Assembly: GCA_021613375.1 (NCBI GenBank)
Contig: CM038716.1
Coordinates: 12,526,774-12,590,773 of the forward strand
Length of the DNA stretch: 64,000 nt
Source: Megaleporinus macrocephalus
Taxonomy: Eukaryota > Chordata > Actinopteri > Characiformes > Anostomidae
Direction: 5' to 3'
Made by a program: the position numbers and the translations under genes. Positions within the stretch are counted from its first letter, which is position 1. Each line of letters opens with the position of its first letter. The notes under the pieces are model-generated. The model saw nothing but the letters and a program-made list of their open reading frames with translations. It was not told the DNA's origin and searched no databases. Positions 24,415 to 36,386 of this stretch are shown here, piece after piece.

Positions 24415-24905
24415 ACATCTCTTTTTGATTTAAACCTTTTAGGGTCCAAAACCAAATGGCTGGTACCGTATGGTGCGGGGTGGTGGGCCCGATGCAGAGC
24501 ATACAATAGAGGGGGGGAAGAGGCGTCAAACAAAAGGAAGCACCGAATTCAGACACGCTCAAACAAAGGAGGACGAGAGCGAAGACAACAACATCAAACG
24601 TTCTCAGAGCGCTCTTTCTTCCTCTCGTATCAGTCTTTGCTTTTATGCTTTCTTTTCAACTTCCTCCTTTCTTTTGTTTTTGTTCTCTCTTTCAAATATT
24701 CGCCGTCACCGACCGCCCCTCTGAAGGTTCAACGGTGTGTACAGCTAGGGGCTGAGGATTTAAGCCAGTCCATACAAGACCCGGGGATTGTAGTTCTTAG
24801 ACCCGCATTCAGAGATTCTTCTGTAACCCTTTCCAGCCTGATGATCATCAACAGCTCATGTTCACAGACTATTACATATTTTGCTCTTGGAGTGATCTTT
24901 GTTGG
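24415..24905. other. Unique-looking spacer between two arrays
   Basis: About 490 bp with a polypyrimidine-rich stretch at 24610-24690. A plus-strand frame at 24470-24724 has no recognised family. Confidence 0.4.
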
Positions 24906-25836
24906 TGCACCATTGCACCACCGTACTAACCACTACACCACCGTACTAACCACTACACCACCGTACTAACCACTACACCACCATACTAACCACTACACCA
25001 CCATACTAACCACTACACCACCATACTGACCACTACACCACCGTACTAACCACTACACCACCGTACTAACCACTACACCACCATACTAACCACTACACCA
25101 CCATACTAACCACTACACCACCATACTAACACTACACCACCATACTAACACTACACCACCATACTAACTACTACACCACCGTACTAACCACTACACCACC
25201 ATACTAACCACTACACCACCATACTAACTACTACACCACCGTACTAACCACTACACCACCGTACTAACCACTACACCACCGTACTAACCACTACACCACC
25301 GTACTAGCCAGTACACCACCGTACTAACCACTACACCACCGTACTAACCACTACACCACCATACTAACCACTACACCACCATACTAACTACTACACCACC
25401 GTACTAACCACTACACCACCGTACTAACCACTACACCACCGTACTAACCACTACACCACCGTACTAGCCAGTACACCACCGTACTAACCACTACACCACC
25501 GTACTGACCACTACACCACCGTACTAACCACTACACCACCGTACTAACCACTACACCACCCTACTAACCACTACACCACCATACTAACCACTACACCACC
25601 GTACTAACCACTACACCACCGTACTAGCCACTACACCACCGTACTAGCCACTACACCACCGTACTAACCACTACACCACCGTACTAACCACTACACCACC
25701 GTACTAACCACTACACCACCATAGTAACCAATACACCACCGTACTAACCACTACACCACCATACTAACCACTACACCACCATACTAACCACTACACCACC
25801 GTACTAACCACTACACCACCATACTAACCACTACAC
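24906..25836. repeat. 20-bp minisatellite (~46 units) with Pol III A-box-like unit
   Basis: The unit is ccaccgtactaaccactaca. On the minus strand each unit contains TGGTGTAGTGG, which fits the A-box consensus TRGYNNARNNG and the head of tRNA-derived fish SINEs (GTGG(C/T)GCAGTGGTTAGC). On the plus strand each has TACTAAC. Two 19-bp units occur near 25128-25150. G/A variation at 'ccRtactaac' is the main difference between units. Confidence 0.97.
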
Positions 25837-26195
25837 AGTTTTTATTGGACTCTGTTTGTAAATTCATATCTGACAACTATGTGCTCTGGAGTTTCTGCTC
25901 AACAAACAAATCAAACAGCAGATCTTTCTTCTGAATGCGGTCGTGGAATCGGCCACTCGGTTAACTCAAATATTTCTGTTCATGCTCCTCTTGATAACGG
26001 AAGATTAACAGATCAGCAACGTCTCCCTGGGTAACAGAAGTAGGTCATCATTTACCGGAATGAGCCGGATTTGCAGCCGCGGCGTTGGAAAAGTGATTAA
26101 ACTGGATTGAAGGCATTGATCACCTCTTTGTTTGTCTATGTGGCAAAATATGGCTCGTTAAATTTAAATATTCTTTTGAGCAGCTTTGCTTTTCT
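25837..26195. other. No gene recognised
   Basis: Unique-looking sequence with a few CpGs around 26060-26090; no frame or splice pattern that I can support. Confidence 0.4.
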
Positions 26196-26240
26196 TCTAC
26201 TTTCTCTCCCCCTCCCTCTCTCTTTCTCTCCCTCTCTCTT

Positions 26241-26271
<31 letters not shown>

Positions 26272-26288
26272 TTCTCTCTTTCTCTCTA
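26196..26288. repeat. (TC)n-rich polypyrimidine tract
   Basis: CT runs with TTTC interruptions. Confidence 0.95.
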
Positions 26289-26689
26289 TGATCATTTTTT
26301 TTTAACCTCTGGATACAAAGCTGTGCAAGTCTGGAAGAATAATGAAACTCTAATCCCCGGGAGAGAAACGGAGGCAGCAGTAGTTAAACAGATATGCCTC
26401 CAGGACATGAGTTTTCTAGCCCATAAATCCAAACGCTTTCAGTTGAGTTCGGCATCGGGGGGAGGTGCTCTCTAGTGAGGCTACACGGGATCCACGCAAA
26501 ATGGGGGAGGGAATTGGGGCGTGCCATTGTAGAACCCGGGGTGGTCTTCCTTAGGGGTGCATAAACCAGGGGTTTTGGAGCCACCTACAGGTTAAAAACA
26601 TAAAACAAAGATAAGTAACGTTTTTAAACAGCCTCAAACTTTATAATGAGGCTGCAGTGCTGTTGGTAGTGTTGGTGTAGAGCCGTGGT

Positions 26690-27262
26690 GTTTAATTAGA
26701 GTCAGTACGGTCCAGTTAGAGGAAATTTCCTCGGGCCAAGGTCTGGACCATCATCATCTCTAACTTGTGTTATCATTTAGTGCCGTATCCTATAAGCCTA
26801 TACCATCAGCTACTGAAACACCAACACATCACACATACCGTTCATCAGTCAGATACTGCCTCAGTCAGAGACTGCCTCAGTCAGAGACTGCCTCAGTCAG
26901 AGACTGCCTCTACCTGTGCAGCTTCTAAAGCTTTGCCATCCAGATTTCAAACAGAGACTCTTTTCTTTGGAGTTTAGTTTAATAAACTGTAAATACTGTT
27001 TGATCAGAGGAGGACGGGTCTCCACTTGTGAGTCTGGTTCCTCCCAAGGTTTCCTCCTCCAGTCTGAGGGAGGTGTTCTTGCCACTGTTGCCTCTGGCTT
27101 GCTCACTGGGGGGTATATGTTGTAACTGTCTGATTTCAAAACTTCTGTAAAGCTGCTTTGAGACAACATCGTTATAAAAAGTGCTACACAAATAAATTTG
27201 AATTGAATTGAATTGAATTGAATTGAATTGAATTGAATTGAATTGAATTGAATTGAATTGAA
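26690..27262 (+). mobile_element. Fish LINE/SINE-type retroposon 3' end with (AATTG)n tail
   Basis: The end 'gtaaagctgctttgagacaa', 'aaaagtgctacacaaataaa' and a pentanucleotide tail is a hallmark of a very common teleost retroposon 3' region. The upstream part includes 'gatcagaggaggacgggtct' and 'cccaaggtttcctcctcc'. A second, inverted partial copy lies at 2082-2260. It has no coding sequence. A short 18-bp duplication (cagtcagagactgcct) is repeated four times near 26865-26910. Confidence 0.75.
27199..27262. repeat. (GAATT)n pentanucleotide tail
   Basis: About 12 uninterrupted units then three 'gaatc' variants. Confidence 0.97.
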
Positions 27263-27616
27263 TCGAATCGAATCATTCCAAGGCAGACCTGGCCAGTACA
27301 AACACCATAGGAGACAAAAGCAACCAGTCAATGCCCTGGGCCTAGACTTGTGGCACCACCTGCCTCGATTACCTCTCTCTCCGCAGCACTGACTCATTGA
27401 GCCTTATGAACTCAGTTACTCTTAGATAATAGGTTGTTTGCAAATGATGTCATATTGCTGCATTGCTGTGGTGTGAAGTGATTTTCCACATAGGGTGCGC
27501 TATCACACTCTCCAAAAAGTGACCAAAAACCAGGACTGTCGGACCCTTCGTCTGAGGTCAGGACGAGAGACTGAACTTCCTGTTCCAGTTCCTTGTAGCT
27601 GTAGTTTGAAACCTCT

Positions 27617-27806
27617 CACCAGTGACCAGTCACATCACCCCCAGACTAACTGTTCACTCTACAATACTCACTCCTACCAAGCACACGAGGGTGAAGCAGC
27701 TCCTTCACCAGTTTTCCTGTTCCACCTTAAACAGTGCAGCAGGAGCCAGAACGTACCTGCACCTCCATTTAAGGTGGAAACAGGAGAACTGGTGAAGGAG
27801 AAGCTG
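27617..27806. repeat. Hairpin and inverted unit at the edge of a 56-bp minisatellite
   Basis: Positions 27697-27731 and 27768-27806 are near-perfect inverted repeats (cagctccttcaccagttt against its complement) with a 36-nt loop. Just left, 27617-27690 is an inverted, diverged copy of the minisatellite unit that follows at 27807. Together they form one nested fold-back. Confidence 0.8.
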
Positions 27807-28383
27807 AGCTGATGGTGCTGGTGGTCAGAAGGAGTGACTATTGGAGTGTGTAAGGGTGATCTGGGGGTGAACACTGGTGGTTAGTCGAAGTGAGTATTGT
27901 AGTGTGTAAGGGTGATCTGGTGGTGAACACTGGTGGTCAGTAGGAGTGAGTATTGTAGTGTGTAAGGGTGATCTGGGGTGAACACTGGTGGTCATTAGGA
28001 GTGAGTATTGTAGTGTGTAAGGGTGATCTGGGGGTGAACACTGGTGGTCAGTAGGAGTGAGTATTGTAGTGTGTAAGGGTGATCTGGGGTGAACACTGGT
28101 GGTCATTAGGAGTGAGTATTGTAGTGTGTAAGGGTGATCTGGGGGTGAACACTGGTGGTCAGTAGGAGTGAGTATTGTAGTGTGTAAGGGTGATCTGGGG
28201 GTGAACACTGGTGGTCAGTAGGAGTGAGTATTGTAGTGTGTAAGGGTGATCTGGGGGTGAACACTGGTGGTCAGTAGGAGTGAGTATTGTAGTGTGTAAG
28301 GGTGATCTGGGGGTGAACACTGGTGGTCAGTAGGAGTGAGTATTGTAGTGTGTAAGGGTGATCTGGGGGTGAACACTGGTGAT
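27807..28383. repeat. 56-bp minisatellite (~10 units)
   Basis: The unit contains gaacactggtggtcagtagg, agtgagtattgtagtgtgt and aagggtgatctgggggt. The later units are almost identical; the first two are diverged. Some units lack two G and others have 'cattagg' for 'cagtagg'. Confidence 0.95.
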
Positions 28384-29160
28384 AGATTTAAAAGCGTACG
28401 TTACAGTAAGTAAACAGCGTAACGTTAATGACGAGAGGGGCGGAGTCGAGTGTGTGGTGCTGGTTGATCCACAGGACAGTAAACCACAGACGTTGTGGAG
28501 CTCCTCGGTATGGAGGTCCACGAACCACCGACACACCAGTTGTAGCTCAACACTTTAGTATGTGGTGGTTTGTTTTCTTGGTGGTTCTTAATCTGCTGCT
28601 CGATAGCAGCTCATCTTTCAGTTCAGCTCAAACCTCTCTTCATCACATCAGCATCAAACATCTCCAACATCTACTTGATCTTCTGTTTGTATCTTTCTCT
28701 CCTGGTATCGTCTAAACCAGATCAATGCACAGAACGTGTATTAGATGTCATATCTTGATGAGCAGACCCTGCGGTGCTATGAACTTTGCTGAAGAACAGC
28801 AAACACAGATCCAACATCAACAATCAATAGTGAGCCAATATCAAACGAGGCACCAACAGTGCTGGCAGTTACTGCCTGTGAGTGTTTATGTACTACATGG
28901 ACCGGATCCAAAACCTATTCCAGCAAAGACCAGCGACCGTTTAGGTTTTTAGAGCCAGTAACAGAATCATGCTGTAATCTTAAGTCATTTCTGACTAGAT
29001 CCTAAACTCTGACTTAATTTAGTTTTGAAAATGGAAATGAATTGAAAATTAATTATACTCGTTCCAGACGAGGCTTGGAATCTACAAGACCGCTGAAGCT
29101 GCTATCTGGACTAAAGTGTCTGCAGTAGATACTTCAAGTTCGTTAAGAGTGTTTCCACAC
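28384..29160. other. No gene recognised
   Basis: Unique-looking sequence with several short frames on the plus strand (28428-28952), none recognisable. Splice-like signals were not convincing. Confidence 0.4.
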
Positions 29161-29317
29161 CAGCACTAACTAGTAGGGTTAAACCGACTCTGGTTCGTTT
29201 GGTGCGGTTCGTTTTGGCAGGTGTGAAAACAGTAATCACACTCGGGTTCAGACCAAAACAACCACACCGAGACCCTCAAGAGGAGGTGGTCTCAGTCCGG
29301 TTCCAAATGAACTGTGG

Positions 29318-30215
29318 AGCTCTATCCCTATCTGCCATTGGGAATACCATTACCATGACGTCGCGAACCTCGTCCACAATGATGCTTTGGCACATGTCAA
29401 TGCTTGGACCCTTGGCCCCTAGAGCGAGGCCCAGTTCTGATGCTCATATGGCCACTGCAGGCACTTTTTCTATAGGGCACCCGGTCTTATGTCCTTGTTT
29501 TAGTTCTGAACAGATAAGTTAGCCTTCAATGCCCTCACAGATCAATGGGTGCTCTACTCTCACCCTGTCACCATTTCTTGGTCTTCTCCCTCTCAGACCA
29601 CCATCAAAAGAAAACTTCCAAAGGACCCTTGTTGTGTAGAAGATGCTGTGACCCAGTCACCCGTCAAGGTCACCCAGTCTTCATAATACAATGGATCATA
29701 CTGTTACCTTTAAGTGGCGTACCTGGTCCGCAATGATGCTTTGGCACATGTCAATGCCTGGACCCCTGGACCCCTGGACCCTAGAGCGAGGCCCAGTTCT
29801 GATGCCCATATGGCCACTGCATGGGCAGGTGTGAGTATGGGCACCCGGTCTTATGATTTGGCCCTTGTTTTACATCATACCCACCTATTTATCCTGCATC
29901 CAATACATCCAATGCTTCCAACACGCTTACCTCCCATAGACTTTGAGTTGGGTAAGTTTGGCTACTCAACGTTCCGTGCAGCTGATAGCATTGTAGCTAA
30001 CGTTAGCAAAGCAGATGTTGTCTGAGGAGGGCCGGTGAGCCGTCATAGCAGCTCACAGTCAGAAGTATAGCTGCTGGCCTCTGGCCTGGCTTTAACAGCC
30101 CAAAGGAGAGTAGACCAGCTTGTTGATAGCCCCTGATTAGTTAGCCTTCACTGCCCTCACAGATCAATGGGTTCTCTACAATCACCCTGTTGCCATTCCT
30201 TGGTTGGCTCTCTTG
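29318..30215. repeat. Locally duplicated repeat (two copies)
   Basis: The block at 29370-29600 ('aatgatgctttggcacatgt', 'gaggcccagttctgatg', 'gccctcacagatcaatggg') recurs at 29730-29880 and 30140-30215, the second copy being split by about 260 bp. Copies differ by several percent and by indels, so frames do not persist. Family unknown; just upstream, 29150-29320 has inverted AACCGA/TCGGTT-like words typical of some fish DNA-transposon ends. Confidence 0.65.
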
Positions 30216-31202
30216 GTCCACCTTTACCAGAAACCTTCTATAACCTTCTATAACCTTCCAGTTCTTCTGCATCCAATATACAGACTAATTGAACCAACTG
30301 TCCATTGAATATATACCAGACTTACGTACGCCATAGAAGGAAATCAGAGTTATCCAGCTTATATGTGGTCATAACGTTATGCCTCATAAGTCGTATGTAA
30401 ACTTTGAACTACAAAGGCTAAACACCAGCTAAGACGAAAATATCAAACACATCACCGCAGTTTGAGATCCTAACTTGTGATTATTAAAAGTCAGAAAACG
30501 TTTTATTCTTTACAAAGTCAAGAAATATGGCTTAAAAGACTGTTTAGCTCTGCCCACTGTTCTGAAACTGCTGTAGATGTTATGCGTGTGAGGTAGATGG
30601 TGGACAGTAATACACAATGACAGAAAGGTGGTGTTGTTGTTTCTGGCTGCAGTAATTGGATGTACAGTGGACCCCCAACCACAAACGACCCCCAAATATC
30701 CAGAAAGTGGTCTAAACCTGTCAACTTTAAACGAGTACACTGGAAAGGAGCGTCCTCTCACTCCATCATCTGTAGATCATCTCAGTCTGAAGATTATCAC
30801 TATGGAACGTGGGCTTACACGGCGACTGGATCTTAAGTCTGGAGCTGTTCCAGCAGTATGGGCGTGTAGGAAACCAGCGAGAGGAGTTCAAGAGCCTCCG
30901 TGTACGTGGAGGTGAACCAGGTCAGCTCAGTTACTGAGCCTGCTTTAGCTGATGTTAGCTAACGTTAGCTTCACTTGCTAAGTTTAGTGGTTATGCTAAG
31001 CTAACATAACTGAGTTATGAAGATGTATAGAGTCGTATGAGTGCGAGTTCACATTAATCATATCTACTACAATAACTGTACCTCTATATCTGAGTGTAGC
31101 TGGTTGCTAGGCTGGTTGCTAGGCTGTTGTCATGATTACTGTTGGTTATTTAGCTAGATACTGTTTACACTCAGGATGAGCTGCTGTTGTGGGTGTGGTT
31201 TG
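30216..31202. other. No gene recognised
   Basis: Low-copy-looking sequence. A plus-strand frame at 30628-30915 has no family resemblance. Words 'gttagctaacgttagct' near 30953 make a small palindrome. Confidence 0.4.
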
Positions 31203-31366
31203 ACTAAAAGTCTCAGGACTAAGTGATATGGTGGTCTAAAAGTATCAGGGCTAAGTGATATGGTGGTCTAAAAGTATCAGGACTAAGTGATATGGTGGTC
31301 TAAAAGTATCAGGACTAAGTGATATGGTGGTCTAAAAGTATCAGGACTAAGTGATATGGTGGTCTA
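31203..31366. repeat. 32-bp minisatellite (~5 units)
   Basis: The unit is 'ggtggtctaaaagtatcagg' then 'actaagtgatat', nearly identical between copies. Confidence 0.93.
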
Positions 31367-31784
31367 TTTCTACATTACAGCTCTTTCAGATTCAAACTTA
31401 GAAATATCATCAAAATCTGAAGAAGCAGCTCTGGAGCATTCTCAGTCCCAGTCAGGCAAAGTGCTGTTGACGTCACACGGTAGTGTTCAGGAGTTTCCGT
31501 AGTGAGCTCGGGTTTTTCCATCAATTGAATTAAAATAGTCTATTTTAAAGCAAACTTAGCAGCAAATTTCATTTTAATTCATGTTTTTATATTTTCAGGA
31601 TCTAAAAAAATGTGAAATCACCAGGAGGGTCCAAAAGTGCTCAGCCTTTAATGATCAAATCCCATGTTTTTTTAATGTTGGATGTTAAATATTAAACTCA
31701 ATATTGATTTTGTTAACTAATAAATAATAAAAAATAAAATAAATATGAAATAATAATAAAGGTGACTCTTCATGTGACTCACAC

Positions 31785-32135
31785 AGCCGGGGAGAGGCTG
31801 GGACTCTTCCACGCTGATCAGGGACCCGAGGAGAGGCTGGGACTCTTCCACGCTGATCAGGGACCCGAGGAGAGGCTGGGACTCCTCCACGCTGATCAGG
31901 GACCCGAGGAGAGGCTGGGACTCTTCTACGCTGATCAGGGACCCGAGGAGAGGCTGGGACTCTTCCACGCTGATCAGGGACCCGAGGAGAGGCTGGGACT
32001 CCTCCACGCTGATCAGGGACCCGAGGAGAGGCTGGGACTCTTCTACGCTGATCAGGGACCCGAGGAGAGGCTGGGACTCTTCCACGCTGATCAGGGACCC
32101 GAGGAGAGGCTGGGACTCCTCCACGCTGATCAGGG
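31785..32135. repeat. 39-bp minisatellite (9 units) with 117-bp higher-order repeat
   Basis: The unit is 'ggagaggctgggactcttcc' then 'acgctgatcagggacccga'. The variable word cycles in the order CTTCTAC, CTTCCAC, CCTCCAC across units 4-9, with unit 1 deviating, so the array grew by copying three units at a time. It is open in one frame on each strand (LISVEESQPLLGS repeated on the minus strand). Confidence 0.96.
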
Positions 32136-32769
32136 GATCTGCTTGTTTTTCAGAGCCATGAGTTGGCGCCGTAGCCGCGGCAGCCTGTCGGTACTTGTAA
32201 ATGAAGTCATTACCGCAAACACCTTCTGCTCCAGAGGATAAGACGAAACTCTCAGGAGGAGAAAACTTCTGCAACGGAATTCTCTCAGTCCTACACTCGA
32301 CCCCTTTTTCACCTCGCCAAATGTTCCTCCTCTCCTCACTCCTCCGTACACGGGAGCTGTTTCTCGGAGTGCCTGAAGTTCAGCGTAGGAAAAGCACGTC
32401 TGACACAGTCAGCGGCCTGCCAGAATCTAAACGCCCCACATCAGCTCGTTTGAGCATTCTTCACTGAGTAGACGCTCCATCAGTGTGCTAAGTCTGTTTA
32501 CCGCTCACTCAACAAAAACAGGATAACACGATACCAGCTTAGAGCAGTTAAGCCCCGCCCATTCATTGAAGCTATAAGGCGTATTTCAGGCCGGATTGCT
32601 TTTTGAACTTGGCAGCCAATCAGAACAGAGCCAGTTTACATATTTTTGTACATTTGCATACATTTATATCTAGGCAACAATTATATATATTGTGTTTGGT
32701 ACGTAACACTAAGTGGATAATCTACAGAGGACATTGTTGTCTGTAATAACTTTGTCTTATTAGATTGTA
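32136..32769. other. No confirmed gene; GC-richer stretch
   Basis: 32140-32470 is GC-richer with CpGs and continuous frames on both strands. The minus frame entering the 39-bp array starts MQKFSPPESF. No homology is recognised and no splice context is convincing. Confidence 0.35.
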
Positions 32770-33794
32770 CACTGTATACCCGGATAAGTTGATTGTACTT
32801 AAAGAGTTTGAGGCCTTAAAATATTGAAGTAATGCAAACTAGAGAAAATCTAATGGTTTGAGTAAAATCAACTTAAATATCAAATAGACTGGAAGTGATC
32901 ATTAGAGTTGAATACAATGAAATCTTAATTGTTTGGACTTAAAATATTTAGTAAAATCAACCCTACTGACCATTTAATTCAACTCAACATTGAGTTTCCT
33001 GTAATCAGAATTAAATTAAACTTAAAACTAGTCTCTATAAAAAGCTGATGTTCTCCTACATCAAAAGAACACAGACAGCAGTTACATTTAGTTTAATTGT
33101 ATTTAAAACTACATCACTGGGATCATCTAGGATGATTCTGACTCTTGAAGGGTTCAGTAGTGATGATGACTGGTTTAGATTGGTCTAGTTAGAAAACTGT
33201 TTATCTTACAATAATTCTTAAATACAGTTTACACATTGAAATGATAAAAACACAGTAAATTACATTTTCTAACTTTAGATCAGCATCAACTGCAGAACAA
33301 CAGTTTTACACCACTTGAACACGGAAAACAACTTACCAAGTTCCAGAATGAGAAAAAGAGAGGGAAGATTGCGGCTTGGTTAATTGCAGTCCTCTGTAGT
33401 TCTTCAAGAAAAGAAAACAATGGAGAAAATGTCCACTGTAGAGAAATCCCAGCACTACAGAGTTTCTGTCCGAGGAAAAGAAGTTCAACACAGAAAACAC
33501 CAAACCTCACAGTGAAAATAGAAAAAGACTTCAAAACCTTTACAAGCTCCACTAAACAACTCAAACTAGTCTAGACTGAACTGACCAATGAGAATCTAGC
33601 AAGGTGCTACAGGGGCGTGGTCCAAGCTAAAACCTGATGTTTGAAGTTTGTTCAACTTAAAAATATTAGTGTCCTCAGTTCTTCTTTCAAAATAGTAGAA
33701 CATACTAAAAATTTTAAGTAATGAAATAAAACTTTAGTTTTTAAGCATCAGTACAGAAACTCTTTACACACAAACTAATTAGGGGTTAACAGTG
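32770..33794 (-). mobile_element. Element M copy 4, complete, TA-flanked
   Basis: It begins CACTGTATACCCGGAT and ends GGGGTTAACAGTG, 1025 bp, with TA on both sides (32768-32769 and 33795-33796), supporting a TA target duplication as in Tc1/mariner-type elements. In this copy the start codon in the AAGATGGCGGC motif is mutated (AAGATTGCGGC near 33366). Confidence 0.85.
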
Positions 33795-34055
33795 TAGTGG
33801 GACGCAGAGCAGTCTGTACGTCATTACAAGTCTTTGTTGGTTTCCATGCGGCTACTGTATGATGAATGAAGACCAACATCCAGCAGAAGCCTTGAACAAC
33901 ACAAGCTCTCTCACAGCATCGTGTATAAACACCTCGGCCAGACTCAGCATCCCGTTTATTCAGTCCAGCTGTTCCTGTGATTGTTGTGGACATCTGTTCC
34001 TGCGGTACCGATCTGAAACAGCGGGGGGGGTCAAGAGACTGACCCTGTCATAAAA

Positions 34056-34056
<1 letters not shown>

Positions 34057-34090
<34 letters not shown>
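34057..34090. repeat. (CA)n microsatellite
   Basis: About 17 CA units. Confidence 0.95.
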
Positions 34091-34093
<3 letters not shown>

Positions 34094-34429
34094 CCCTGAC
34101 TGTACACACCAGCTGCTCGCTGTAAACACATACTCACATACATCACATGATCATGTGACTGTACAGGTCGGTATTTGTGATGAGTCTGCAGTTTCTATCA
34201 GGTCAGGTTTCCAGATTCACTTCCTGCTAGAAGAGCATTAAATTAATATTATTACATTATGTTGAAGAGCTATTATTACCAAACAACACACACCAGATAC
34301 TGAAATTCACATTTAAACCTCATTAGTATTCAGTTTCAGTGAAATGGAGCCACTTAGTCTCAGCCTACACAGCTACGCTAACCTCCAAGCATACATGATA
34401 ACATATAAACCCAGTAGTAGTATTATACT

Positions 34430-35330
34430 GTATTATAAAAGTACTACTTTTATATCTTTATCCATAAAATGCATTATTATTAAAAGTAGTAGTAGTGGTT
34501 GTAGTAATGTCACACCTTTTATTAACATGTTATACTATTAACAGATTATATGCAATTGTTAATATTAGTATTATTTTGCAGAATATTAAAATAATATAAT
34601 AAGTATTAATACTTTTTATTAGTAGTAGTAGGAAGAGAAGCATAGTAGAAGTAGCAGTAAATCTATTAATAGTAGTAGTAGTAATATAGATGTAGTAATT
34701 CTAGTATTAATAGTATAGTAGTAGTAGAAGTAGTACTAATAGCAATATCATTAATGGCACAAATAACTGCAACAGTAGTAGTAGTGGAAGTATATATGGT
34801 ATTAAAAGTAGTAGCAGTAATTGTAGTATATATATTTGCAACATTAAGAGTAGTACTCATAGTATAACATATAGTATTAATAGTACATTTTTAATTAATA
34901 TTTAATTAATATATTTTACTACTAATATGAATAGATTAAATGTAATAGTAAATATTAGTTTTTTGCAAGATATTATAATATAATTAGTATTATTACTTTT
35001 CTAGTAGTAGTAATAGTAGTAGAAGGAAGAGAAAAAGCATACTAGCAGTAGTAGTAATTTTAGTAATAGTAATAGAAGTACTGTAGTATAAATATTCTAG
35101 TATTATTGTTAGTAGTAGTATTAAATAATAATAATAATATCAGAAATTGTACTAATAACTGCATCAGTAGTATTACTAGCAGTAGTGGAAGTGAATATAA
35201 TATTTAAAGTACTAGTAGTACAGAAATAGTATATGTTAGTAGTAGTGATGGTAGTATTATATATAGTATTAATAGTAGTAAAAGTAGAAATTAAAGTATT
35301 AATTATGATTGTAGTACTGTCAATATTGAT
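34430..35330. repeat. Degenerate AT-rich trinucleotide (AGT/ATT) region
   Basis: About 900 bp consist largely of agtagtag, attaatag and tattatt words without a fixed longer period; it looks like a decayed (TAG)n/(TAA)n microsatellite. No gene. Confidence 0.8.
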
Positions 35331-36099
35331 GTTTAGATTTTTGTTGTTATTAATGTATTATACTATAAAGATTAACTGATAATTAATTGTTAGTTTTAAT
35401 CATTTCTGTTTTTGGTTGTTGGCAAAGAAGTTGGAGTTGCATGACCCCTAGAGGGCTTATGGGGGTTGGAGTTCAGAGATACGTTGAAAATAAGATATTT
35501 TATATTTTTCTTGCTATTAGTTGCTAAATAATTATGACGCAACAATAAATAATTAACACCATACAAAAAAACAGAGCTTTCCAACATCAAAATCATCTCC
35601 TAAAATAAAAGATGGACCCCAAAATTGATGTGACGTGATTGGTTAACTGCATTTCTGCATTCTGGAAGAATAAATTCTGGAAGATTTCATGAAATATTTA
35701 TTTCTCAATATCATAATTAACATCCTAAACCCCCCAAAATAACCTGCTCTTTCAGCTCTTTCAGCTCGGGGAGGCCCTGAGTGACTACTTACGCCACTTA
35801 CGGCAGGAAAACAGCCCTGGTGTTGTCGCTCTTGAAGCACTCGCTAATTAGCTGATGAGCTGAATGAGGCTTATTTAATGAGGTTGAACACTAAACTGTG
35901 GAGTCGGGTACGCGCGTTCTGCGTCGTATAGCGGTGTCATGTGTCCCGCGTCTTCCTGACAGCACAAGAACTTGTTACTTATTGATGACGAGCAGTCAAA
36001 AGCACAGACTTTCAGCAGAGACCTGTCAGCTAGCAGCCTTTAGACAGGCACAGCAAATGACAACCAGCCCAGACTCTACCGCTGACATCATGAAGACAA

Positions 36100-36265
36100 A
36101 TGACCACTATGGAAAGGGCAGAGCTGGTCTTACCTGTTGAGGCCCCGCCCACCTGCCTGGACAGAAATCTGAGTCTTAAACATCAGATTCCCATTCGGTC
36201 AGTCAGGGAGAGGACAGCCCCGGGAGGGACGCCTTCAAAGCCAATGGAGTCCAGGCAGCTTCCAG
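36100..36265 (+). CDS. Exon 1 candidate of the Ser/Lys-rich gene (likely start codon)
   Basis: The frame is open from 36094, after a TGA at 36091, up to a donor CCAG|GTAAAG at 36266. Two ATGs lie in frame, at 36100 and 36109. The second has A at -3 and G at +4, so [14 protein letters not shown]... is the better start. No good acceptor precedes it (the upstream stretch is purine-rich), which favours a first coding exon over an internal one. About 150-200 bp upstream (35908-35955) is a short CpG-rich stretch, compatible with a promoter. The exon ends in phase 1, exactly what the acceptor at 47253 needs. No known domain. Directly after the donor lies a long (TA)n tract. Confidence 0.5.
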
Positions 36266-36295
36266 GTAAAGCTAGAGCAAGTTATAGACATCAAG

Positions 36296-36297
<2 letters not shown>

Positions 36298-36382
<85 letters not shown>
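36298..36382. repeat. (TA)n microsatellite in intron 1
   Basis: About 42 TA units, 33 bp after the donor of exon 1. Confidence 0.97.

Positions 36383-36386
<4 letters not shown>

Noticed and set aside
21422..24533. Many minus-strand frames of 60-225 codons (MSMLLYVLLS repeats)
   Set aside because: They are periodic translations of the 30-bp array, and frame jumps occur at each 28-bp unit.
24470..24724. 84-codon basic frame
   Set aside because: No recognised family, and its second half is a polypyrimidine tract translated as Ser/Phe; kept only as a spacer note.
24906..25836. tRNA gene or gene cluster
   Set aside because: Only the A-box-like part is present; there is no B box, no anticodon arm and no cloverleaf.
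26107..26475. 122-codon frame over the (TC)n tract
   Set aside because: Its core is a microsatellite read as LSLSLSLS; flanks match nothing known to me.
29714..30025. 103-codon frame in the duplicated block
   Set aside because: The other copy of the block breaks the frame by indels and stops, so no coding constraint is visible.
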